Shown here: one piece after another, positions 16,675 through 24,760 of the stretch
Layout: each line of letters begins with the position of its first letter
How positions within the stretch are numbered: position 1 is the first letter of the stretch
From: Aureimonas phyllosphaerae
GTDB taxonomy: Bacteria > Pseudomonadota > Alphaproteobacteria > Rhizobiales > Rhizobiaceae
Reading direction: 5' to 3'
DNA: 64,000 nucleotides
Assembly: GCF_900113065.1 (NCBI RefSeq)
Contig: NZ_FOOA01000006.1
Coordinates: 1-64,000, forward strand
Made by a program: the position numbers and the translations under genes
Notes under the pieces: generated by a model
The model's database searches: none
What the model was told of the DNA's origin: nothing
Seen by the model: only the letters and a program-made list of their open reading frames with translations

Positions 16675-17940
16675 TCAGCCCCAGGGCTGGTAGACGACCG
16701 CCAGGAGCGCGAGGACGAGCGCGGGCGGCATGACCACGAAACCGAGGCGCAGGAAGGCCATGGCGCCGAAGTCGAGGTTTGCGCGGCGCAGCGCCGTCAG
16801 CCAGAGGATCGTCGCCAGCGAACCGGTGACCGACAGGTTCGGCCCGATGTCGATGCCGACGAGGATCGCATCCACCACCTTCTGCGGCAGGTCCGCCGCC
16901 GTCGTGAAAGCGCCGGCCAGAAGGCCGAGCGGCAGGTTGTTGGTGAGGTTGGTGCCGAAGGCGAGCGCGGCGCCGGAGGCGAAGGCGCCGGCATCGGGCG
17001 CCGCGTTCAGCGGGCCCTGCAGCGTGTCGATCAGCGTCGCCTGCAATCCGCTGACCTCGAGCGCGCGCACGATCACGAAGAGGCCCGCCACCAGCGCCAA
17101 TGTGTCCCAGGACACTTCCCGGATGAGCGGCAGCGGGCTCGAGCGCTCCCCGATCGTCACGGCGAGGGCGGTGAGAAGGCCCGCGACCAGCGTCGGCGGT
17201 CCGAGCTCCAGCCCGATCGCCGAGGACACGAGAAGAACCAGCGCAGCGGCGACGAGGCCGATCGCCGCGATCCGGCCGCCGAGCGAAAGGGTGGGAATGG
17301 CCACATTGGTGTCGGTGGTGCCGACAAGGTCGTTCCGCTGCGTCCAGCGCAGGAGCCAGAACGTCGCGAGGATCGACAGGACCGAGGGCAGCGTGAAGCG
17401 CGCCAGCCATTCGCCGAGCGCCGGCATGTCCGAGCCGAACACCACGAGGTTGGCGGGATTGGAGATCGGCAGCACGAACGAAGCGGCATTAGCGACGAAG
17501 GCGCAGATCAGGAGATAGGGCAGCGGCGAGGCGACCTTGGCAGCCCGCGCGACGGCGATCACCGCCGGGGTCAGCACGACGGCCGTCGCGTCGTTCGAGA
17601 GGAACACGGTGACGAGCGTGCCGATCAGGTAGACGAGAAGGAAGAGGCGCTGCGGCGAGCCCTTCGCCGAGCGTGCGGCAAAGGCCGCGAGGTAGTCGAA
17701 GAGGCCCTCGCGCCGCGCGGTGCCGGCCAGCAGCATCATGCCGGCGAGGAACAGGTAGACGTCGGTCCCCATCTCGACGCCGTGGGCGGCTTCCTGCCAG
17801 GGCAGGAGACCGAGCACGACGAGGATCACCGCGCCCGCCACCGCGAAGATCCACTCCGGCCAGTTTCCCGGCCGGAAGATGACGCCGAAGACGGTGAGGG
17901 CGCTGACGACCCAGATGGCGATGGGAAGGCTTTGGGTCAT
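16675..17940 (-). CDS. ArsB/NhaD-type membrane transporter
   Basis: A 421-residue polytopic protein of the ion transporter superfamily that includes ArsB arsenite pumps. About eleven hydrophobic segments are visible. LSNDATAVVLTPAV and the duplicated FGTNLTNNLPLGLL motif are characteristic of the two inverted half-repeats, as is LPISNPANLVVFG. No arsR, arsC or arsA is adjacent, so arsenite as the substrate is inferred from the family only; anion or Na+/H+ exchange is possible. It lies 82 bases after the MFS gene on the same strand. Confidence 0.8.
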   Translation of the reverse strand: MTQSLPIAIWVVSALTVFGVIFRPGNWPEWIFAVAGAVILVVLGLLPWQEAAHGVEMGTDVYLFLAGMMLLAGTARREGLFDYLAAFAARSAKGSPQRLFLLVYLIGTLVTVFLSNDATAVVLTPAVIAVARAAKVASPLPYLLICAFVANAASFVLPISNPANLVVFGSDMPALGEWLARFTLPSVLSILATFWLLRWTQRNDLVGTTDTNVAIPTLSLGGRIAAIGLVAAALVLLVSSAIGLELGPPTLVAGLLTALAVTIGERSSPLPLIREVSWDTLALVAGLFVIVRALEVSGLQATLIDTLQGPLNAAPDAGAFASGAALAFGTNLTNNLPLGLLAGAFTTAADLPQKVVDAILVGIDIGPNLSVTGSLATILWLTALRRANLDFGAMAFLRLGFVVMPPALVLALLAVVYQPWG

Positions 17941-18022
17941 GGGCCGCAGGATCTTGAGGCTCGCGGGCGGCAGGCCCCGAGGCGGTGGTCGAAAACGGGT
18001 GCGGATCTGCCTTGAGGTGCCG

Positions 18023-19426
18023 TCAGTCGCCCGAACAGGCGGCCGCGACCTTGGGCGAGGACACGAGCCATAGCACCAGACCGCACATGGCGAAGGCCGC
18101 GAGCGAGAGATACGCTGTGGAATAGCCGAAATTGGTCACGATCACGCCTGCGATCGCGGGGCTCAGCGACGCGCCGACGCCCTGCACGGTCATTACCGCA
18201 CCGAGACCCGCATTGATGTGGCCGGTGCCGCGCAGCATCCGCGCGACGAGGCCGGGCACCGCGACACCCAGGAGGCCGGCACCGACGCCATCCAGCATCT
18301 GCACGGGGATCAGCGCATAGGGGTTCGGCCAGAGGCCGGCGATGAGGCCGCGGACCGGAAGCGCCACGAGGGCGGCGACCAGCAGCAGGAAGTAGCCGCG
18401 CCGGCTGGCGAACCCGGCAGCGAGCAGCGCGATCGGGATCATGGTCAGCTGCGCGATAATGACGGTGGCCGCAGTGTACGACACCGGATCCGACAGGAGC
18501 GTCTGCAGCGTCGAGGGCTGGCGCACCGGCTCCGACGCCGGGCGCCCCGCAGTGGACTGACCCGGCGAGATGGCCGTGGTGGTGGTGCCAGCTGCCGAGG
18601 CGGACGCGGTGTCGGCGGTGCCGGTTACCGCTCCTGTGGTCGTATCCTGCTCGGCTTGGGCTGCCACCTGCTGGCCGAGAAGCGGCAGCATCGCACCGTT
18701 GCCGAAGTGGAAGAGCATGAGGGTCGCGGCGAGGATGAGGAGCGGGCGCGACTTCCACAGGACGCTGAAGCCCGACGGCGCCTCGCGCTCGGCGCCTTCC
18801 TTGCGGTCGAGACCGCGCGCCACGTCGTGGTCGATGTCGTCCGGTCGGATCATCAGGACGGCGACGATCGACCCGACCGCCATCATCGTCATCAGGATGA
18901 ACACGGCTGGCAGGCCGAACTCGTAGCCGAAGAAGCCGGCGCCGGCCGCAGCGAAGACGTTGCCGCCGTGGTTCCAGGCTTCGTTACGCCCGAGCTGCGG
19001 GGCGAGGCCCTTCTGGCCGACGAGGCCGAGCGTCAGGCCGGCAAGCGCCGGGCCGATCGCGGCACCCGCGATGCCGGTCGCGATCTGCGATGCGGTCACG
19101 AAGGCGAAGGTCGGCACGAAGAGGATGGCGAGCGACGCGACGATCACGAGAGCGGCGCAGAAGCCGACCATGAAGCGCTTGGCGCGCGAGGCGTCGGCAA
19201 GCGCTCCGAGCGGCGTCGTCGCCAGCATGCCGGCGATGCCGCCGATCGTCATCACGAGGCCGATCTGCGCGGCGCTCCAGCCCTGACCGACCAGGAAGAT
19301 CCCGAGAAACGGCCCGAGACCGTCGCGCACGTCGGCCAGAAAGAAGTTGACCGCCCCCAGCGCGCGGATCGAGCGCGAGGGCGTGGACTTGACCTGCGCA
19401 CTCGGCGCGGCGGCGATCGTGCTCAT
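18023..19426 (-). CDS. MFS transporter with a Thr/Ser-rich central loop
   Basis: A 467-residue major facilitator with twelve predicted helices. The first half shows FLADVRDGLGPFLG and the MFS loop signature around GALADASRAKRFM. Between helices 6-7 and 8 lies an unusual low-complexity insert of about 50 residues rich in Thr, Ser and Ala (DTTTGAVTGTADTASASAAG onward). Members of this branch are annotated as drug or sugar efflux proteins. The substrate is unknown. ATG at 19426 is the first start after a long divergent gap to gabD. It may form an operon with the ArsB-like gene. Confidence 0.82.
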   Translation of the reverse strand: MSTIAAAPSAQVKSTPSRSIRALGAVNFFLADVRDGLGPFLGIFLVGQGWSAAQIGLVMTIGGIAGMLATTPLGALADASRAKRFMVGFCAALVIVASLAILFVPTFAFVTASQIATGIAGAAIGPALAGLTLGLVGQKGLAPQLGRNEAWNHGGNVFAAAGAGFFGYEFGLPAVFILMTMMAVGSIVAVLMIRPDDIDHDVARGLDRKEGAEREAPSGFSVLWKSRPLLILAATLMLFHFGNGAMLPLLGQQVAAQAEQDTTTGAVTGTADTASASAAGTTTTAISPGQSTAGRPASEPVRQPSTLQTLLSDPVSYTAATVIIAQLTMIPIALLAAGFASRRGYFLLLVAALVALPVRGLIAGLWPNPYALIPVQMLDGVGAGLLGVAVPGLVARMLRGTGHINAGLGAVMTVQGVGASLSPAIAGVIVTNFGYSTAYLSLAAFAMCGLVLWLVSSPKVAAACSGD

Positions 19427-19709
19427 GCGTTTTCGTCCCCGATGGCCGGGCGCGACAAGGCGCCACGGGCGTTCAGCCGGCTATCAAGTCTGCGTGAGGT
19501 CGTTTGGTTGCGTAGCGATCGCGCGATTTCCTCGCGTCGCATCCTCTGGCCTCTCGCATGAGCCACCGCTTGGGAAGCAACGCGGCCGATGATCCCGTCG
19601 ATCGGCGACCGAAGCAGCCGCTTTCGCGCTTGCGATGCGCCGGCGAAAGGGCAACATCGGCGCCCGCGTCCCACATTCCGTTGTGAACAGACTTGGAAGG
19701 AAAGCCGGC

Positions 19710-21164
19710 ATGCAGCTCCAGAGCCGCCTGAAAGACCCGTCCCTCCTGCGCACGCAGGCTCTCGTGGCCGGCGAATGGATCGACACGGCCGGAACGATCG
19801 ACGTCATCGACCCGGCGACCGGCGAGGTGATCGCCACCATGCCGGACTGCGGCGCGGCCGAGACGCGAGCCGCGATCGAAGCGGCCGAGAAGGCGTTTCC
19901 GGAATGGCGCCGCACGCCGCCGGCCAAGCGCGCCGCGATCCTGGAGCGCTGGAACGATCTCATTCTGGAAAACGCCGACGACCTCGCCGCGATCATGACG
20001 GCCGAGCAGGGCAAGCCGCTCGCCGAGGCCAGGGGCGAGGTGGCCTATGGCGCGAGCTTCGCCAAATGGTTCGCCGAAGAGGCGCGGCGGATCTACGGCG
20101 ACGCCTTCACCGGCCCGACGGGCGACCGGCGCATCCTCGTCCTGCGCGAGCCGGTGGGCGTGTGCGTCGCCATCACCCCGTGGAACTTTCCGATCGCGAT
20201 GATCACCCGCAAGGCCGCTCCGGCCTTTGCCGCCGGCTGCCCGATCGTGCTCAAGCCCGCCGACCTCACGCCCTTCTGCGCTCTGGCTCTCGCTGTCCTT
20301 GCCGAGCGCGCCGGCATCCCGAAGGGTGTCTTCAGCGTCGTCACCGGCAAGGCCGCGCCGATTGGCGGCGAGATGACCGGCAACCAGACGGTGCGCAAGC
20401 TCTCCTTCACCGGTTCGACCCCGGTCGGCCGCCTGCTGATGGAGCAGTCCGCCAAGACGCTGAAGCGGCTCTCGCTCGAACTTGGCGGCAACGCGCCTTT
20501 CATCGTGTTCGACGATGCCGACCTCGACCAGGCGGTGGCCGGGGCGATGATGTCGAAGTTCCGCAATGCCGGCCAGACCTGCGTCTGCGCCAACCGCATC
20601 CTGGTGCAGGACGGGATCTACGACCGCTTCGCCGAACGCTTGGGCGCCGAGACCGCCAAGCTGAAGCTCGGCAACGGCTTCGACGACGGCGTGACCGTCG
20701 GCCCGCTGATCAACGATGCGGCGGCCGAGAAGGTGGTCCGCCACATGGAGGACGCGCTGTCGAAGGGGGCGAAGCTCGTGACCGGCGGCCGCGACGCGAC
20801 GAAGGGCCGTTTCGTCGCGCCGACCGTTCTCACCGGCGCCGACACCTCGATGCTGATCGCCAACGAGGAGACGTTCGGACCGCTCGCCCCGCTCATCCGC
20901 TTCGGCGCCGAGGACGAGGCGGTGCGGATCGCCAACGACACGCCGTTCGGCCTCGCGTCGTACTTCTACACGCGCGACATCAGCCGCGCGTGGCGCGTCG
21001 GCGAGGCGCTGGAGTTCGGCATGGTCGGCCTCAACACGGGCACCGTGTCGATGGAATCGGCGCCGTTCGGCGGCGTGAAGCAGTCGGGTCTCGGGCGCGA
21101 GGGCTCGGCCTACGGCATCGACGAGTACCTGGAGCTGAAGTCGCTCCACATGGGCGGTCTGTAA
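19710..21164 (+). CDS. gabD: succinate-semialdehyde dehydrogenase-type NAD(P)+ aldehyde dehydrogenase
   Basis: A 484-residue aldehyde dehydrogenase closest in length and motifs to GabD, which oxidises succinate semialdehyde to succinate. The general base Glu257 is in LELGGNAP and the catalytic Cys291 is in GQTCVCANR. The cofactor motif FTGSTPVGR and the PWNFP motif are present. ATG at 19710 with GGAAGG 9 bases upstream gives the family length. A regulator and an omega-aminotransferase follow; together they could convert an omega-amino acid (GABA or beta-alanine) to its semialdehyde and acid. The exact semialdehyde is inferred. Malonate- or glutarate-semialdehyde remain possible. Confidence 0.85.
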   Translation: MQLQSRLKDPSLLRTQALVAGEWIDTAGTIDVIDPATGEVIATMPDCGAAETRAAIEAAEKAFPEWRRTPPAKRAAILERWNDLILENADDLAAIMTAEQGKPLAEARGEVAYGASFAKWFAEEARRIYGDAFTGPTGDRRILVLREPVGVCVAITPWNFPIAMITRKAAPAFAAGCPIVLKPADLTPFCALALAVLAERAGIPKGVFSVVTGKAAPIGGEMTGNQTVRKLSFTGSTPVGRLLMEQSAKTLKRLSLELGGNAPFIVFDDADLDQAVAGAMMSKFRNAGQTCVCANRILVQDGIYDRFAERLGAETAKLKLGNGFDDGVTVGPLINDAAAEKVVRHMEDALSKGAKLVTGGRDATKGRFVAPTVLTGADTSMLIANEETFGPLAPLIRFGAEDEAVRIANDTPFGLASYFYTRDISRAWRVGEALEFGMVGLNTGTVSMESAPFGGVKQSGLGREGSAYGIDEYLELKSLHMGGL

Positions 21165-21173
21165 CGCCCGTCG

Positions 21174-21731
21174 TCAGAAGGTCGGCGGCGTGCAGGCGCT
21201 GACCACCTCGCAAGGGTGGGGGCCGACGCAGCGGAAGCGGTGCGGCCTGCGGCTCTCGAAATAGTAGGCGTCGCCGGGTCCGAGGATCCGGCGCTCCTCG
21301 CCGACCGTCACCTCCAGCCGCCCGGACAGGACGATGCCGCCTTCCTCGCCTTCGTGCACGAGCGGTACCTGCCCGGTGTCGGCGCCCGGCTGGTAGCATT
21401 CCTTCAGGATCTGCAGCGCCCGGCCGAACAGGCTCTCGCCGACCTGCCGGTAGGAGATCGGACCCTTGCCGATCTCGACGAGTTCGTCCGCACGGAAGAA
21501 CACGCGCGCGTCCGGCGCCGGCTCGAAGGCGAAGAACTCCGCCAGACCCACCGGCAGCCCATCGAGAATACGCTTCAGCGCGCCGACCGACGGATTCGTG
21601 GCGTTCGCCTCAATCAGCGAGACAGTGGAGTTGGTCACCCCGGCGCGCTTGGCGAGTTGGCGCTGCGACAGGCCGTGGGCGAGGCGGAGTTGGCGCAGTC
21701 GGCCGCCGATATCGATTGCGTCCATGACCAT
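21174..21731 (-). CDS. XRE-family regulator with C-terminal cupin (PuuR-like)
   Basis: A 185-residue protein. Residues about 10-65 form a helix-turn-helix (LSQRQLAKRAGVTNSTVSLIE), and residues about 105-180 form a cupin ligand-binding domain (GEEGGIVLSGRLEVTVG, GDAYYFESRRPHRF). This layout is that of PuuR and related polyamine/GABA pathway repressors. It sits between the convergent gabD-type gene and the divergent aminotransferase gene, so it very likely controls one or both. ATG at 21731 or 21725 could be the start. A palindrome 17 bases upstream of its start is the candidate operator. Confidence 0.87.
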   Translation of the reverse strand: MVMDAIDIGGRLRQLRLAHGLSQRQLAKRAGVTNSTVSLIEANATNPSVGALKRILDGLPVGLAEFFAFEPAPDARVFFRADELVEIGKGPISYRQVGESLFGRALQILKECYQPGADTGQVPLVHEGEEGGIVLSGRLEVTVGEERRILGPGDAYYFESRRPHRFRCVGPHPCEVVSACTPPTF

Positions 21732-21747
21732 CCTCCCCGTTGCAGCC

Positions 21748-21763
21748 GTTCGACATATCGAAC
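21748..21763. promoter_or_regulatory. inverted repeat GTTCGA-N4-TCGAAC, candidate operator
   Basis: A perfect 6-4-6 palindrome in the 140-base gap between the XRE-cupin gene and the aminotransferase gene. Size and place fit a dimeric XRE repressor site. The same palindrome was not seen upstream of the gabD-type gene. Confidence 0.55.
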
Positions 21764-21871
21764 ACGCCGGCGGGCCGGGTCAACGCGATCAAGGGCTTGG
21801 CGACCGCCAGAAAAGGACTTGTTGCGGCGAGCGATCCGGGTTTCCCTTCGGCATCGTCAGGAGCCGATCCC

Positions 21872-23212
21872 ATGAACCATCACGCCCGCCCGAACATGCC
21901 CGCCCTCGACAGCTACTGGATGCCGTTCACGGCCAACAGGCAGTTCAAGCAGGCGCCGCGGCTCCTCGCGAGCGCGAGCGGCATGTACTACGCCGACATG
22001 GACGGGCGATGCGTCCTTGACGGCACGGCCGGCCTCTGGTGCGTCAATGCCGGGCACGGGCGCCGCGAGATCGCGAGCGCGGTGGAGCGCCAGCTGATGA
22101 CGCTCGACTACGCGCCGTCCTTCCAGATGGGGCACCCGATCGCCTTCGAGTTCGCCGAGCGCCTCGCGGCCATCGCGCCGGGACCGGAGGGGCAAAAGCT
22201 CGACCGCGTGTTCTTCACCGGCTCCGGCTCGGAGTCCGTTGACACCGCCCTGAAGATCGCGGTCGCCTACCAGCGCGCGATCGGGCAGGGCACGCGCACG
22301 CGGCTCATCGGGCGCGAGCGCGGCTACCACGGCGTCGGCTTCGGCGGCATCTCGGTCGGCGGTCTCGTCAACAACCGCCGCGTCTTTCCGACCCTGCCGG
22401 GCACCGATCACCTCCGCCACACGCACGACATCGCCCGCAACGCCTTCACGAAGGACGGCCTGCCAAAGCACGGCGCCGAACTTGCCGACGATCTGGAGCG
22501 CCTCGTCGCGCTGCACGGCACGGAGACGATCGCCGCAGTGATCGTCGAGCCGGTGGCCGGCTCGACCGGCGTCCTCCTGCCGCCGGAGGGCTACCTCCAG
22601 CGCCTGCGCGAGATTGCCACGCGCCACGGCATCCTTCTGATCTTCGACGAGGTGATCACCGGCTTCGGCCGTCTCGGCTCGCCCTTCGCGACCGACCATT
22701 TCGGCGTCGTGCCGGACCTCGTGACGACCGCGAAGGGCCTGACCAACGGCGTCATCCCGATGGGCGCGGTGTTTGCCGGGCGCCATGTCCACGACGCTCT
22801 GATGCACGGGCCGGAGAACGCGATCGAGCTCTTCCACGGCTACACCTATTCCGGGCATCCGGCCGCCTGTGCCGCAGGCCTTGCGACCCTCGACATCTAC
22901 GAGAGCGAGGGCCTCCTGACCCGAGCGGGGGACCTCGCTGCTCACTGGGCCAAGGCGATGCACGCCCTAGCCGATGCGCCGCATGTCGTCGACGTGCGCA
23001 CGATCGGACTCGTCGCCGGCATCGAACTTCAGCCCCGCGACGGCGCGCCGGGCACGCGCGCCTACGACGTCTTCACCGAGTGCCTGGCGCGCGGTCTCCT
23101 GATCCGCGTGACCGGCGACATCATCGCCCTGTCCCCGCCTCTGATCGTGGAGGCAGGGCAGATCGACGAGATGGCGGCGACGCTCGCTGACGTGATCGAC
23201 GCCACCGCCTGA
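21872..23212 (+). CDS. class III omega-amino acid:pyruvate aminotransferase
   Basis: A 446-residue PLP enzyme of the omega-aminotransferase group, with beta-alanine:pyruvate aminotransferase as the closest known type. The PLP lysine is Lys288 in TTAKGLTNG; the cofactor-binding FDEVITGFGR and GSGSESVDTALK motifs are present. The N-terminus MPALDSYWMPFTANRQFK is typical of this group. ATG at 21872 follows AGGAG by 8 bases. With the gabD-type dehydrogenase and the XRE-cupin regulator it makes a small amine catabolic cluster. The stop TGA abuts the opposing stop, forming a GCCTGATCAGGC palindrome. Confidence 0.87.
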   Translation: MNHHARPNMPALDSYWMPFTANRQFKQAPRLLASASGMYYADMDGRCVLDGTAGLWCVNAGHGRREIASAVERQLMTLDYAPSFQMGHPIAFEFAERLAAIAPGPEGQKLDRVFFTGSGSESVDTALKIAVAYQRAIGQGTRTRLIGRERGYHGVGFGGISVGGLVNNRRVFPTLPGTDHLRHTHDIARNAFTKDGLPKHGAELADDLERLVALHGTETIAAVIVEPVAGSTGVLLPPEGYLQRLREIATRHGILLIFDEVITGFGRLGSPFATDHFGVVPDLVTTAKGLTNGVIPMGAVFAGRHVHDALMHGPENAIELFHGYTYSGHPAACAAGLATLDIYESEGLLTRAGDLAAHWAKAMHALADAPHVVDVRTIGLVAGIELQPRDGAPGTRAYDVFTECLARGLLIRVTGDIIALSPPLIVEAGQIDEMAATLADVIDATA

Positions 23213-23218
23213 TCAGGC
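23207..23218. repeat. 12-base palindrome spanning abutting convergent stop codons
   Basis: GCCTGATCAGGC holds the aminotransferase TGA directly next to the TGA of the opposing GMC gene. There is no spare base between the two genes. The stem is short and may not terminate transcription well. Confidence 0.4.
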
Positions 23219-24760
23219 CCGTGCGAGGAACCGCTCGGCGGTTCGCAGCGAAAGGGCCATGATGGTGAGGGCCGGGTTGGCGATCACCGCGCTCGGGAAG
23301 ATCGAGTTGTCGCAGATCCAGAGATTGTCGATCTCGTGGCTGCGACCGTCCGGATCGACCACCGACGCGGACGGATCGGTGCCCATCCGGCAGGTGCCGA
23401 TCGTGTGGGCGGTGCGCGGCAGGACGCGGATGTCGCGCCCGCCGGCCGCCTCCACGATGGCCTTCATCGTGCGCACGGCGTGCCGGTCGATCCGCTGCTC
23501 GTTGTCCTTGAGGCTGAAGGCGACCTTCGCCTTCGGCACGCCGAAGTCATCGACCTCGTCCGAGAGCTCCAAGCGATTGTCGTCGTACGGCAGGCACTCG
23601 GTGTTGATGCCGACGCCCGCCATGAAGCGGTACTGGTCCATCGCCTCGACGAGCTTCTTGCCCCAGAGGCCGGCGCCGCGCGTCATCGTCGTCGCGATCG
23701 TCAGCGGCATGACGCCGAGGCTCTGGATGAGATAGCCGCCGGCAAAGTCTGCGTCCGCGGGCCGGATCGTGTCTTCGGTCAGGAGCGAGGACGGATAGCC
23801 GCGCCAGCCGCGCATCTCGGTGTCGAAGCGGCCCCAGACCTGCGTCGCGCCGTGCGCCATGAAGTTGCGACCGACCTGGCCGCTGCCGTTGGCGATCCCC
23901 GTATGGAGGAGAAGGCGTGGCGTCTCGACGCCGCCGGCGGCGAGGATCAGATGCCGGCATCGCTGGCGCTCGTCGCGCCCGTTGCGGCGGTAGACGACCG
24001 CCGTGACACGGCCTGCGGCGTCGCGCTCGATCGTGTGGACGCGCGCTTCCGGCCGGATTTCGGCGCCCATCGAGACCGCGAGCGGCAGGTAGGTCGTGTC
24101 CATGCTCGCCTTGGAGCCGTTGCGGCATCCCTGGTGGCACGAGCCGCAGTTGACGCAGGCCTGCCGAAGGGGCGCTGCCTCCTGGGTCCAGTCGCGCGAG
24201 ACGAGGGCAGCGGGCGCGTCGGTGGCGCGGATGCCGAGCGCCTCGCAGCCGCGCGCCATCATGTCGGCCGAGGCATTGCGCTTGGCCGGCGGGAGGGGAT
24301 AGCGGCGTGCGGGATCCCACGGGTAGTCAGCGGGGCCGGACACGCCGATGAAGCGCTCGACCCGTTCGATGTAGCGGATCACCTCGGCATGGGCGATCGG
24401 CCAGTCGAGGCCCTCGCCGCTGCCCGAGCGCAGCGTCAGGTCGGCTTCGCTCGGTCGCGGCGTGAAGGCGCCCCAGTGCAGCGTCGAGCCGCCGACGCCC
24501 ATGCCCGAATTGTTGGGGCCGAAGGCGGTCGGCGTGTCGCCGCCCGACAGGCGCTCCTCCATCCAGTTGATGTCGGAGCCTTCCATCTCGTCCGGCGTAT
24601 GCTCGCCGGGCTCGAAGTTGCGGCCGGCTTCCAGCGCCACGACGCTGAGGCCCTTGGCTGCCAGCATGGCGAGAAGCGGCGCGCCGCCCGCACCCGTGCC
24701 GACGACCACGACGTCGACCGTGTCGTTGACGCCATGGGTGCGCATGTTGTCGAGTTTCAT
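23213..24760 (-). CDS. GMC-family FAD oxidoreductase with a Cys-rich cluster motif
   Basis: A 515-residue flavoprotein of the glucose-methanol-choline family, nearest to gluconate 2-dehydrogenase large subunits. The FAD motif GTGAGGAP is at residues 21-28 and the C-terminal catalytic region HTIGTCRMG with NPALTIMAL is present. Residues 202-212 read CVNCGSCHQGC, spaced like an iron-sulfur ligand set (C-x2-C-x2-C-x3-C). There is no signal peptide. ATG at 24760 overlaps the stop of the preceding fused hydrolase/subunit-3 gene in an ATGA, so the two are coupled and probably form a complex. The sugar or alcohol substrate is unknown. No cytochrome c subunit is adjacent. Confidence 0.85.
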   Translation of the reverse strand: MKLDNMRTHGVNDTVDVVVVGTGAGGAPLLAMLAAKGLSVVALEAGRNFEPGEHTPDEMEGSDINWMEERLSGGDTPTAFGPNNSGMGVGGSTLHWGAFTPRPSEADLTLRSGSGEGLDWPIAHAEVIRYIERVERFIGVSGPADYPWDPARRYPLPPAKRNASADMMARGCEALGIRATDAPAALVSRDWTQEAAPLRQACVNCGSCHQGCRNGSKASMDTTYLPLAVSMGAEIRPEARVHTIERDAAGRVTAVVYRRNGRDERQRCRHLILAAGGVETPRLLLHTGIANGSGQVGRNFMAHGATQVWGRFDTEMRGWRGYPSSLLTEDTIRPADADFAGGYLIQSLGVMPLTIATTMTRGAGLWGKKLVEAMDQYRFMAGVGINTECLPYDDNRLELSDEVDDFGVPKAKVAFSLKDNEQRIDRHAVRTMKAIVEAAGGRDIRVLPRTAHTIGTCRMGTDPSASVVDPDGRSHEIDNLWICDNSIFPSAVIANPALTIMALSLRTAERFLARA

